Shown: piece by piece, positions 1 through 9,074 of the stretch
How positions within the stretch are numbered: the stretch's first letter is position 1
Layout: each line of letters begins with the position of its first letter
From: Sulfurovum sp.
GTDB lineage: Bacteria; Campylobacterota; Campylobacteria; Campylobacterales; Sulfurovaceae
Assembly: GCA_027045015.1 (NCBI GenBank)
Contig: JALUBF010000032.1
Span: 70,806-106,351 of the forward strand
Length of the DNA stretch: 35,546 nucleotides
Direction: 5' to 3'
The notes under the pieces: model-generated
Seen by the model: only the letters and a program-made list of their open reading frames with translations
Databases searched by the model: none
What the model was told of the DNA's origin: nothing
Made by a program: the position numbers and the translations under genes

Positions 1-380
1 TTTTGAGTTTCATTATTTTCACACATATCACCAAAAGTTTTAAAATTTGTAGATATTTTAGATTTTTTTATTTTATTTAATTTTTCAAGAACAATTTTTG
101 TCTTTTTACCTACATAACCCAATGCTGGTGATATATGATGAGCTTTTTGAAACTTTATAACTGCAAGTTTAGTCTTCTTTCCCCATTTACCATCAGCTTT
201 AAGATGAATATCCAATTTTTTTTCACTATTCAATCTAACTTGAAGTGTACGAACTTCATCTATATTATTTGGACACTTTTGAGTTTCATTATTTTCACAC
301 ATATCACCAAATGATATAAAAGAGTTATTTGCTATTAATGATACTATAGCTATCAAGTATATAAACAAGTATCTATTCAT
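1..380 (-). CDS. Secreted peptidoglycan-binding (PG_binding_1-like) repeat protein, partial (runs off the left edge)
   Basis: Absent from the ORF track because it is open at the edge. Reverse-strand reading from ATG at 380 gives MNRYLFIYLIAIVSLIANNSFISFGDMCENNETQKCPNNIDEVRTLQVRLNSEKKLDIHLKADGKWGKKTKLAVIKFQKAHHISPALGYVGKKTK..., with an N-terminal signal-like segment and the DGxWGxxTxxAVxxFQ pattern of PG-binding domains. Upstream AAGGAAAA SD and TATAAT at 401..396. Confidence 0.75.
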   Translation of the reverse strand, partial: MNRYLFIYLIAIVSLIANNSFISFGDMCENNETQKCPNNIDEVRTLQVRLNSEKKLDIHLKADGKWGKKTKLAVIKFQKAHHISPALGYVGKKTKIVLEKLNKIKKSKISTNFKTFGDMCENNETQ

Positions 381-650
381 TCTTTTCCTTAAATTATTAT
401 AAATTAATACATTTTAACAGATTAATATTAATTAATTATAAAGATTTTCTTACTTTTTTCTTAATCAAATTTATTTTTTTAAAAGAATTTTAATTTTATA
501 AGCTTATAAATTATAAAAGAAGATACAATGTCCTTGATGAAAGATGAGTTTCGAGTTTCATCTTTCGTGTGTTAAGTGTTATTACTGTGACCCCCGAAAG
601 AGTATCCTCCCTGATTTTGATTCTAAATAAAATTACCCAAAGGTATAAAA

Positions 651-866
651 ATGGCACTAGTAAACGGAACAGTTAAATGGTTTAATGATGAAAAAGGTTA
701 TGGTTTTATCCAACAAAATGATGGTGGAGCTGATGTATTTGTACATTTTCGTCAAGTAAATAATGATAATGGTGGTCGTGTAACATTGGCTGAAGGTCAA
801 GCAGTTACATTTGAAATCGGTGAAGGTCAAAAAGGTCCACAAGCTGAGAACGTAACACCACTATAG
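651..866 (+). CDS. csp: Cold-shock protein (CspA family)
   Basis: 71 aa; [15 protein letters not shown] and DVFVHF RNA-binding motifs; SD-like AAGG upstream. Confidence 0.96.
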   Translation: MALVNGTVKWFNDEKGYGFIQQNDGGADVFVHFRQVNNDNGGRVTLAEGQAVTFEIGEGQKGPQAENVTPL

Positions 867-873
867 TATTACT

Positions 874-896
874 TTTGTAGGCATCTTGCCTACAAA
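874..896. terminator. Strong hairpin between convergent csp and ung
   Basis: Perfect 10-bp stem TTTGTAGGCA-TCT-TGCCTACAAA just after the csp stop. No clear T-tract, so the terminator role is likely but not certain. Confidence 0.55.
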
Positions 897-947
897 CTAA
901 AAAATATCCAATCTTCACATATAAAATCTAAAATTCATAAATACAAA

Positions 948-1667
948 CTAAAATAATCTACTATTATCCTCTATTTTCCACTCTATAGGCTCTTTATCTT
1001 TAGATATAAGATAGTCATTTATCTTTGAAAAAGGCTTTGAACCAAAAAATCCTCTATATGCAGATAGTGGTGATGGGTGTCTATCTTTAATGATAAAATG
1101 TCTATCTTCATCTATATATTTAGCTTTTTTTTGAGCATAAGCTCCCCAAAGTAAAAAAACTACATCTTCACAATGAGTATCTACTATAGATATAATCTTA
1201 TCTGTAAATATCTCCCAACCTTTATCTTTATGAGAATTACTCTTACCCTCTTCTACGGTCAATACGGCATTTATAAGAAGCACTCCCTCTTTTGCCCAAG
1301 AGTACAAATAACCTGTATGGGAGTTATCTATGGATAAATCAGAATATAACTCCTTATAGATATTTTTAAGTGATTTAGGTAAAGGAGATACACCATCTTT
1401 TACAGAAAAACATAATCCGTGAGCATAACCTTTTGTAGGATATGGGTCTTGACCTAAAATTACAACTTTTATACTATCTAAAGGGGTGATATTCAGTGCT
1501 TCAGACCAATGAACTTTAGGAGGTAAAATACTCTTACCATCTCTTATATTTGAGTTTAGAAAAAGCTCTAATTCTTTCATATAAGGTTTTTTAAATTCAT
1601 CTTGTAGTAGATTTTTCCAAGATTCTTGAGTTAATAGCTCTTCCATAGAAAAATATCTACTCACCAT
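948..1667 (-). CDS. ung: Uracil-DNA glycosylase, family 1
   Basis: VVILGQDPYPTKGYAHGLCFSV, LLWGAYAQKK, HPSPLSAYRGFFGSKPFSKIN motifs. Start could be 1667 or the internal Met (MEELLTQ). Confidence 0.95.
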   Translation of the reverse strand: MVSRYFSMEELLTQESWKNLLQDEFKKPYMKELELFLNSNIRDGKSILPPKVHWSEALNITPLDSIKVVILGQDPYPTKGYAHGLCFSVKDGVSPLPKSLKNIYKELYSDLSIDNSHTGYLYSWAKEGVLLINAVLTVEEGKSNSHKDKGWEIFTDKIISIVDTHCEDVVFLLWGAYAQKKAKYIDEDRHFIIKDRHPSPLSAYRGFFGSKPFSKINDYLISKDKEPIEWKIEDNSRLF

Positions 1668-1890
1668 TCATATATTCATCAATTTTTTTCATAAGAATAT
1701 ATCCTGATATTGTTGATATCATTATATTTATAAAGATAAATATAGTATCTGTTTGTGTTGGCATAGTTGTCAAATTTTTCCCTAACTTATCAGAACTATA
1801 AAAATGCAAGAATGTAAATACTGTATCAACCCCCATATATATGAAGTATACAATAGCGTTGTAGATGATAAATTTTGTAATTTTGCCCAT
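1657..1890 (-). CDS. Small hypothetical membrane protein (about 2 TM)
   Basis: 77 aa hydrophobic ORF overlapping the ung start by 11 nt; AGAGAG-like SD upstream. Confidence 0.6.
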   Translation of the reverse strand: MGKITKFIIYNAIVYFIYMGVDTVFTFLHFYSSDKLGKNLTTMPTQTDTIFIFINIMISTISGYILMKKIDEYMNGE

Positions 1891-1963
1891 AATATCTCTC
1901 TATTTTTTTAACACTATTATACAACAATATATTAACCATAAAGTAAAAGTTACTACAATTGGC

Positions 1964-1969
1964 TATACT
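1964..1969 (+). promoter_or_regulatory. Candidate -10 box (TATACT) 5 nt upstream of the SUV3-like helicase ATG
   Basis: GGCTATACT-TTCAT-ATG; no SD between. Confidence 0.4.
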
Positions 1970-1974
1970 TTCAT

Positions 1975-4785
1975 ATGGCAAAGAAAAAGAAAAAATACCT
2001 TATAAAACTAAATAACAAAATACGAAACTACTTTGATGGACTACCATTTGATGAAGGCATAGCAACTGTAGATGAAGATAAACTCATAGAACTTGTAATG
2101 CTTTTAGAGCTTGAGCTTAACTCTCATGAACGTGAAGATATGATACGTGCTTTACGTCGTGTATGGAGTGAGGAGGGAGCTGGTACTCGTGAGATAATAG
2201 TCTCCTACCTTACTAAAGGGCATAAGGCTATTCACTCAGGGACTAGAGAAAAGTATGACAATGATAAAGTTGGAAAGATACTTAGCATACTCTCAAACTT
2301 TGAGCATACAAGCCAAGAAGAAAATATCATTTTAGAGACATTTATAGATGCAAAACCAGCTAAAATAACCTCTCAAAAGATAGGAAATAAACTACAATAT
2401 CTAAGAACAAAGAGCAAACTTCACACCATACAAAGTGCGTTAGATGTAGAATTTAGCTCATATAATGAGATGGAGTTTTATCATAGTTTTGTATTTGAGC
2501 TTAAAGATATTGATTTCTCTAAGTTACTCCTTTGTAAAAGTAAAAGTTTAGAACTAGATAGCATAGAAGATGACACTCTCATAGATAACTTAAAAACCAT
2601 TAAAGAGCAAACCATAGTAAATAAAGATAAAGAGATATCTACTTTTTTAAATGAACTAAATAAAAAAGAACACCCTTATCTACTAGATGATGAGATATAT
2701 AACTCTCTTAAGTCTATGCCACCAGAGACAGAGCTATTTCATACTCCTATCTCATTTAAAACTATAGAAAAGATATTGAAAAATATAAATAACAGATATG
2801 ATATTTTTGAGACTACAGACCATATAGTAGTAGAGAAAGTAAAAACCCACAATCTTTTTGATACACCACTTCAATATACTATATCTATCTCTTATGAAAA
2901 AGATTATCTATATAACCTCATCTGGAGAGGTAGCCATATAGAGTTAAAAGAGGATTTAAGCAGTGTAGATAACAATCTTATATCTCACTTCAACATCGCT
3001 ATAGATGAAGTTTTAGATGAGATGAGACAGATGAGTCAAAAACTGGATATAGATGATGAGACTATATATGAATTTATAGTAAGATTTATTGAACCACAGA
3101 TAAAAAGCTCTCATACACTAAAAGTAAAAGAGAAGAGTAAAAGACGGATACTGTTTCACTTTTTGGAGTATATCAAACCACTACTTGAGAAACAAAAGCG
3201 TGAAGAGCTACTAGCTAAAACTATTCGTGACTTTAAAAATCTATTTCCTTTGGCACGTCAACTTAAACGTAAAATAGTATTTCATGTAGGTCCTACAAAC
3301 TCTGGTAAAACATACTCAGCACTAAAAGAGTTAAAAGAGGCAACTACAGGTTACTACTTAGCTCCACTTCGTCTTCTTGCACTTGAGGGGTATGAAAATC
3401 TAAAAAAAAGTGGCATACCTATATCACTTATTACTGGTGAAGAGGAGATAATAGACGAAGAGTCAACTCATATATCATCTACTATAGAGATGATGAATGG
3501 TTCTGTAGATGTAGATGTTTGTGTTATAGATGAGATACAGATGATAAGCGATAGAGATAGAGGTTGGGCTTGGGCAAATGCACTTATAGGTGTTCCTGCT
3601 AAAAAAGTGATATTGACTGGCTCTGTCAATGCACTAAAAGCTGTAACTGAGCTTTGTGACTACTTAGGTGAAGAGCTTGAAGTTATACACTTTGAGCGTA
3701 AAAATGAGCTTACTATGATGAGTAGAGCCGTATCTATGAAACATATAGAACCACAAACTGCTATTGTCGCCTTTAGTCGTCGTGATGTACTTTCACTAAA
3801 ACAACAACTATCACAAAATTACTCTGTATCTGTTGTGTATGGTAACTTATCTCCCGAAGTTAGACGTGAAGAGGCAAGACGTTTTAGAGAAGGAGAGAGT
3901 CAGATACTTGTATCTACTGATGCTATAGCTATGGGGTTAAATCTTCCTATAAAAACTCTACTTTTTGCAAAAGATAATAAATTTGATGGATTAAGAAGAC
4001 GTGAACTTTTACCTACTGAAGTATCTCAGATAGCTGGACGTGCTGGAAGATATGGATTTGAAGAGAAAGGTTATGTTGGAGCATTGGACAATAGTACCCT
4101 ATCTACCATAGATTCCCTATTTTATACTCCACTACCAGACATAGAGCTACCAGTATCTATTATGGCTTCGTTAGAACATGTTATGCTAATAGGTGAGATA
4201 CTAGAGAGTGAGAATATCACTACTATCTTGGGGTTTTTTGCTGATAATATGGAGTTTGATGGACCATTTAATGCAGCCAATATTGACTCAATGCTAGAGA
4301 TAGCCTCTATTGTAGATGAGTACCATCTGGACTTAAAGACAAAATTTTATCTAAGTTGCGCTCCTGCTAGTATAAGTTCACCATATATAGAGTCTGTATT
4401 TCATAGATATATCAGACAAATTGAAGCAGGAGGTGAAGTACTATACATTCCACCTCGTGACCTACCTGCCTTTGCACAAACAAATGATATGCTACTCAAT
4501 GCAGAAGATAGAGTAAGAGAGATATCTCTCTACTTATGGCTTAGTTTTAAGTTTCCTGATATATTTAGAGATACACAAAAAGCTATAGATGCGAGAGTAC
4601 GCCTAAATAACTATATAGAGAACTCTCTTCGTAAAGGCAATTTTACAAAACAGTGCCGTAGATGTAAAAAAGTACTAGACTTTTCATACCGTTTTAGTAT
4701 ATGTGAAGAGTGTCATAGCCGTAATAAACGTGGATATGGCAGAGGAGGTAGAAGTAGTGGTTACAGAGGTCAAAGAGGAAGATAA
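1975..4785 (+). CDS. SUV3-like superfamily 2 RNA helicase with C-terminal zinc ribbon and Arg/Gly-rich tail
   Basis: HVGPTNSGKTY (motif I), DEIQM (motif II), LVSTDAIAMGLNLP, QIAGRAGRYG (motif VI); C-terminal CRRC..CEEC then RGYGRGGRSSGYRGQRGR. Confidence 0.9.
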   Translation: MAKKKKKYLIKLNNKIRNYFDGLPFDEGIATVDEDKLIELVMLLELELNSHEREDMIRALRRVWSEEGAGTREIIVSYLTKGHKAIHSGTREKYDNDKVGKILSILSNFEHTSQEENIILETFIDAKPAKITSQKIGNKLQYLRTKSKLHTIQSALDVEFSSYNEMEFYHSFVFELKDIDFSKLLLCKSKSLELDSIEDDTLIDNLKTIKEQTIVNKDKEISTFLNELNKKEHPYLLDDEIYNSLKSMPPETELFHTPISFKTIEKILKNINNRYDIFETTDHIVVEKVKTHNLFDTPLQYTISISYEKDYLYNLIWRGSHIELKEDLSSVDNNLISHFNIAIDEVLDEMRQMSQKLDIDDETIYEFIVRFIEPQIKSSHTLKVKEKSKRRILFHFLEYIKPLLEKQKREELLAKTIRDFKNLFPLARQLKRKIVFHVGPTNSGKTYSALKELKEATTGYYLAPLRLLALEGYENLKKSGIPISLITGEEEIIDEESTHISSTIEMMNGSVDVDVCVIDEIQMISDRDRGWAWANALIGVPAKKVILTGSVNALKAVTELCDYLGEELEVIHFERKNELTMMSRAVSMKHIEPQTAIVAFSRRDVLSLKQQLSQNYSVSVVYGNLSPEVRREEARRFREGESQILVSTDAIAMGLNLPIKTLLFAKDNKFDGLRRRELLPTEVSQIAGRAGRYGFEEKGYVGALDNSTLSTIDSLFYTPLPDIELPVSIMASLEHVMLIGEILESENITTILGFFADNMEFDGPFNAANIDSMLEIASIVDEYHLDLKTKFYLSCAPASISSPYIESVFHRYIRQIEAGGEVLYIPPRDLPAFAQTNDMLLNAEDRVREISLYLWLSFKFPDIFRDTQKAIDARVRLNNYIENSLRKGNFTKQCRRCKKVLDFSYRFSICEECHSRNKRGYGRGGRSSGYRGQRGR

Positions 4786-4842
4786 GATAGATTTATAAAA
4801 AGAAAAAGAATATTTTTAATTTCTAATTTTCAATTCATTAGC

Positions 4843-4848
4843 TATAAT
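4843..4848 (+). promoter_or_regulatory. Candidate sigma70 -10 box for cysS
   Basis: GCTATAATCATACCAATA about 30 nt before the ATG; SD TTAAGG follows. Confidence 0.5.
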
Positions 4849-4877
4849 CATACCAATATAATTTAAGGTAATTAACT

Positions 4878-6278
4878 ATGTATATCTATGACAGCGTACA
4901 AAAAAAGAAACTCAAATTTGAACCAATATTAGAAAATAGAGCTTCTATATATGTTTGTGGACCTACAGTATATGATGATGCTCACTTAGGACATGCTCGT
5001 TCTTCTCTGGCTTTTGACCTGTTAACTCGTACGCTTAAAGCTAAAGGTTATGAGGTAACAATGTGTAAAAACTTTACAGATATAGATGATAAGATTATCA
5101 AAAAAGTAGAAGCTACAGGTAAAAGTATGGAGGAGATAACATCTTACTATATAGAACGCTATCTTAGTGAGATGTCAGCTCTTGGTGTAACACGTGCCAA
5201 CATAGAGCCTAAAGCTACACAGTCACTTCAAGCCATAGAGTCAATGATAAAAAAACTTATAGACAAAGATATAGCCTATATTATATCGACTGGTGATGTA
5301 TATTTTGATACTTCTAAAGATAGTAACTATGGTAACATATCTCACCGTGTAGCAAATGATGACGATAGTAAAAGTCGCATAGAACATACTTCACAAAAAC
5401 GTAATCCTAAAGATTTTGCACTTTGGAAAGCGTGTAAAGGAGATGAGGATATATGCTTTGATACTACTTTTTCCAAAGGTCGCCCAGGGTGGCATATAGA
5501 GTGTTCTGCTATGATAGAAAAACACTTTGAGGGTAATGGAGAGTATAGCATAGATATACACGGAGGTGGTGCTGACCTACTCTTCCCTCACCATGAAAAT
5601 GAAGCAGCCCAATCAAGATGTGCTACAGGTCACGAACTATCTAAATACTGGATGCATAACGGTTTTGTACAGATAGATGGTGAGAAGATGAGTAAATCTC
5701 TTGGCAATAGTTTTTTTCTAAAAGATGCACTAAATCTTTATGATGGTGAAGTATTACGTTACTATCTAAACTCTATACACTACAGAAATGACTTTAACTT
5801 CTCAGAAGAGGAGCTACAACTAAGTAAAAGACGATTAGATAAACTATATAGACTTAAAAAGCGTGTAACACCAACCAAAGCATCTGTTGCCAATAAAAGC
5901 TTTAAAAAATCTCTTCTTGATGCTATGAGTGACGATCTAAATATCTCTATAGCTCTATCGCTCATAGATGAGTTTATAGCCAATACCAATGATCTATTGG
6001 ATAGAAATCCAAAAGATAAAGCTCTCAAAAAAGAGACTTTGGCAAATATAGAGTTTATAGATGAGCTTCTTGGCTTTGGTGGGAAGGAGCCATTTAGCTA
6101 TTTTCAAATAGGTGTTAATAGCGAGCTTAAAGAGAAGATTGAAGAGCTTATAGAAAAACGTACAGAGGCAAAACAATCTAAAGATTTTAAAACATCAGAT
6201 GCCATAAGAGATGAACTAACATCTATGGGTATATCTATTATGGACAGTGCTAATGGTACTCTTTGGGAAAAAGCCTAA
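4878..6278 (+). CDS. cysS: Cysteinyl-tRNA synthetase
   Basis: YVCGPTVYDDAHLGHARS, GWHIECSAM, HHENE, KMSKSLGN motifs. Confidence 0.97.
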   Translation: MYIYDSVQKKKLKFEPILENRASIYVCGPTVYDDAHLGHARSSLAFDLLTRTLKAKGYEVTMCKNFTDIDDKIIKKVEATGKSMEEITSYYIERYLSEMSALGVTRANIEPKATQSLQAIESMIKKLIDKDIAYIISTGDVYFDTSKDSNYGNISHRVANDDDSKSRIEHTSQKRNPKDFALWKACKGDEDICFDTTFSKGRPGWHIECSAMIEKHFEGNGEYSIDIHGGGADLLFPHHENEAAQSRCATGHELSKYWMHNGFVQIDGEKMSKSLGNSFFLKDALNLYDGEVLRYYLNSIHYRNDFNFSEEELQLSKRRLDKLYRLKKRVTPTKASVANKSFKKSLLDAMSDDLNISIALSLIDEFIANTNDLLDRNPKDKALKKETLANIEFIDELLGFGGKEPFSYFQIGVNSELKEKIEELIEKRTEAKQSKDFKTSDAIRDELTSMGISIMDSANGTLWEKA

Positions 6279-6281
6279 AAT

Positions 6282-7985
6282 ATGAAAGAGCTTTTAAAAC
6301 AATATATACCTTATCTTAAAGGCTATAAAAAACCATTTTTATTCTCAGTCATTGGTATGGTTGCAGTAGCTTTAGGAACTGCTGGTTCAGCTCAACTCAT
6401 AAAACCTGTACTTGATGATGTCTTTATACATAAAGATACCAATATGCTAAAGATTATACCTTTTTTACTTATAGGTGTATTTTCACTAAAAGGTATAGGT
6501 AGTTATGTGCAGACATACTATACATCATACATAGGACAAGATGTAGTAAGAAGATTAAGAGATCAGCTTGTATCTCATATTACCTATCTTGATATGGAGT
6601 TTTTTAGAAATACTCATACAGGAGAGATACTCTCAAGAGTAACAAATGATATTACACGGATACAAGTTGTTGTAGCCAATATCATACCAGATTTAATTCG
6701 TGAAACACTAACGATAGTAGCTTTAAGTGGCTATGTAATATATGAAAGTCCAAAACTCTCTTTTTACTTTCTTATTATTATGCCTTTAGCTCTATTTCCT
6801 TTATCTCGTCTAGCAAAAAAGATGCGTAAGTACTCCAAACTATCTCAAGAGAGTACTGCTGATATGACTACAAGATTGGGTGAGATACTATCCAATATAG
6901 AAGTTATAAAATCAAATTCAAGTCAAACATATGAGTATAAACGTTTTGCTAAAGAGAATCAAAATCTATTTAAATTTATTATGAAACAGATTAGAACAAA
7001 TGCCCTTACCTCACCTATTATGGAGACTTTAGGCTCTGTAGCTATAGGTTTGGTTATATATGTTGGAGGAAAAGAGGTAATAGATGGACATATGAGTGTT
7101 GGTGCATTCTTCTCATTTGCTACAGCACTATTTATGCTATATACTCCCATTAAGCGTCTTTCTTCTCTTTATAACAAAGCTCAAGATGCCATTAGTGCAA
7201 ATATACGTATGCAAGAGCTACTCAATACCAAAGCTGATATATTTTCTGGGGAAGATAAACTAAATCAAGATATTGACTCTATTGTACTTAAAAATATATC
7301 TTTAAATTATGGAGATATAAGTGCCTTAAAAGATATAAATATAGAGGCAAAAAAGGGAGATATCATAGCACTAGTTGGTAACTCTGGAGCTGGTAAAAGT
7401 TCTTTAGTAAATCTTCTCGTAAGATTTTATGACCCAACTTCAGGGAATATAGAAATAAATGGTAAAAATTTCAAAGATTTTACATTGGAGTCTATACATA
7501 AAAAAATAGCCTATGTAACACAACGTATATATATATTTAATGATACTATAGCATCAAATATTGCATATGCTGAAGATATAGATAGAGATAGAGTAATCGA
7601 GGCTCTAAAAAAAGCCTATGCTATGGAGTTTGTAGAGAAACTGGAAAATGGTATAGATACAAAGCTTACAGAAAATGGAGCAAATCTATCTGGAGGACAA
7701 AGACAACGCATAGCTCTTGCTAGAGCCATATATAAAAATCCTGATATACTCATACTTGATGAAGCTACTTCTTCACTAGATAATAAAAGTGAAGCTCTCA
7801 TACAAAAAGCTCTGGATCAACTAAAATCTGAAATGATTACATTTACAGTAGCTCATAGGTTAAGTACCATAGAAAATTCAGATACTATCTTAGTATTTAA
7901 AGATGGTAAAATCATCTGTAGGGGAACGCATAAAGAGCTACTTAATAATTGCCAAACATACCAGCAACTTTCAAAAAAGTTGTAA
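6282..7985 (+). CDS. msbA: ABC transporter permease/ATP-binding protein, MsbA-like lipid exporter
   Basis: Six-TM exporter fold followed by Walker A GNSGAGKSS, LSGGQRQRIALARA, LILDEATSSLD. Adjacent to cysS, as in some other Campylobacterota. Confidence 0.85.
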   Translation: MKELLKQYIPYLKGYKKPFLFSVIGMVAVALGTAGSAQLIKPVLDDVFIHKDTNMLKIIPFLLIGVFSLKGIGSYVQTYYTSYIGQDVVRRLRDQLVSHITYLDMEFFRNTHTGEILSRVTNDITRIQVVVANIIPDLIRETLTIVALSGYVIYESPKLSFYFLIIMPLALFPLSRLAKKMRKYSKLSQESTADMTTRLGEILSNIEVIKSNSSQTYEYKRFAKENQNLFKFIMKQIRTNALTSPIMETLGSVAIGLVIYVGGKEVIDGHMSVGAFFSFATALFMLYTPIKRLSSLYNKAQDAISANIRMQELLNTKADIFSGEDKLNQDIDSIVLKNISLNYGDISALKDINIEAKKGDIIALVGNSGAGKSSLVNLLVRFYDPTSGNIEINGKNFKDFTLESIHKKIAYVTQRIYIFNDTIASNIAYAEDIDRDRVIEALKKAYAMEFVEKLENGIDTKLTENGANLSGGQRQRIALARAIYKNPDILILDEATSSLDNKSEALIQKALDQLKSEMITFTVAHRLSTIENSDTILVFKDGKIICRGTHKELLNNCQTYQQLSKKL

Positions 7986-8066
7986 AATATTAAAGCTATA
8001 AGTAGATAAATAGTTTTAAGTTAACTTTTTTGATATAATCCACAAAATAGATAACTAAGGTATAAA

Positions 8067-8588
8067 ATGAAACTCGTAGTAGCCATAACAGGAGCATCAG
8101 GTGTTCAATTGGGTAAGAAGTTTATAGACTACTTACCTTCAAATATTGAAGTGCATGTAGTTGTATCTAACAATGCCTTGAGAGTAGAGAGCTTTGAAAA
8201 TAAAAAAGTTACCCTACACAATTCAGACAATATCGCGTCGTCTATCTCTAGTGGATCTTTTAAAGTAGATGCTACTGCTATTATACCTTGTAGTATGAAT
8301 ACTCTAGCAAAAGTAGCTTGTGGCATAAGTGACAACCTACCTACACGCGTAGCATCTGTAGCATTAAAAGAGCAAAAGAAGTTACTATTGGCTCCTCGTG
8401 AGCTACCATTTTCTGCCATAGCTTTGGAAAATATGCAAAAGTTGGCATCTTTAGGTGTCATCATAGCCCCACCAGTTATGGGTTACTACTCTGACTCTTC
8501 TACTCTTGAAGAGATGGAGAAGTTTATCATCGGGAAGTGGTATGATGTCTTAGGTATTGAAAATAATTTATATGAGAGATGGAAATAG
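8067..8588 (+). CDS. ubiX: UbiX-family flavin prenyltransferase
   Basis: VVAITGASGVQLGKK, IIPCSMNTLAKVACGISDNLPTRVASVALKEQKKLLLAPRELP. Confidence 0.93.
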   Translation: MKLVVAITGASGVQLGKKFIDYLPSNIEVHVVVSNNALRVESFENKKVTLHNSDNIASSISSGSFKVDATAIIPCSMNTLAKVACGISDNLPTRVASVALKEQKKLLLAPRELPFSAIALENMQKLASLGVIIAPPVMGYYSDSSTLEEMEKFIIGKWYDVLGIENNLYERWK

Positions 8589-8594
8589 ATAAAT

Positions 8595-9074
8595 ATGATA
8601 AAACGTGCAATATATCCTGGTACTTTTGACCCTATTACAGTGGGACATTTAGACATTGTTAAGCGTGCTTGTTCTATGTTTGATGAGATAACTATAGCTG
8701 TAGCTAAAAGTGCTTCAAAAAATCCTATGTTTAGCCTAGAACAACGAATAGATATGGCAAAAAGTGCTACAGAAGAGTTTCCTAAAGTTAAAGTTATTGG
8801 ATTTGAAGGTTTACTTGTTGACCTATCAGATAAACTAGATGCAAATATCATCATACGTGGTCTAAGAGCAGTAAGTGACTTTGAGTATGAACTTCAGATG
8901 GGATATGCCAATTCATCTTTAAAAAAAGAGTTAGAGACTATATTTCTTATGCCTAGTCTTGAGTATGGATTTGTAAGCTCTTCTGTAGTACGTTCTATAT
9001 TACCTTTTAATGGAAAAGTTGAACATCTTCTACACCCTACTGTACTAAAAATGATAAAGGGATATGAAAAATAA
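8595..9074 (+). CDS. coaD: Phosphopantetheine adenylyltransferase
   Basis: AIYPGTFDPITVGHLDIVKRA, RGLRAVSDFEYELQM, SSSVVR. Confidence 0.97.
   Translation: MIKRAIYPGTFDPITVGHLDIVKRACSMFDEITIAVAKSASKNPMFSLEQRIDMAKSATEEFPKVKVIGFEGLLVDLSDKLDANIIIRGLRAVSDFEYELQMGYANSSLKKELETIFLMPSLEYGFVSSSVVRSILPFNGKVEHLLHPTVLKMIKGYEK

Noticed and set aside
657-842. 61-aa reverse ORF inside csp
   Set aside because: Fully antisense to a clear cold-shock gene; no SD or recognisable family.
1429-1470. GQDPYP instead of GQDPYH in Ung
   Set aside because: As far as I recall, this variant is common in related bacteria; the rest of the active site is standard.
8129-8854. Reverse ORFs (111 and 122 aa) opposite ubiX/coaD
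   Set aside because: Antisense to well-supported genes, no family resemblance.
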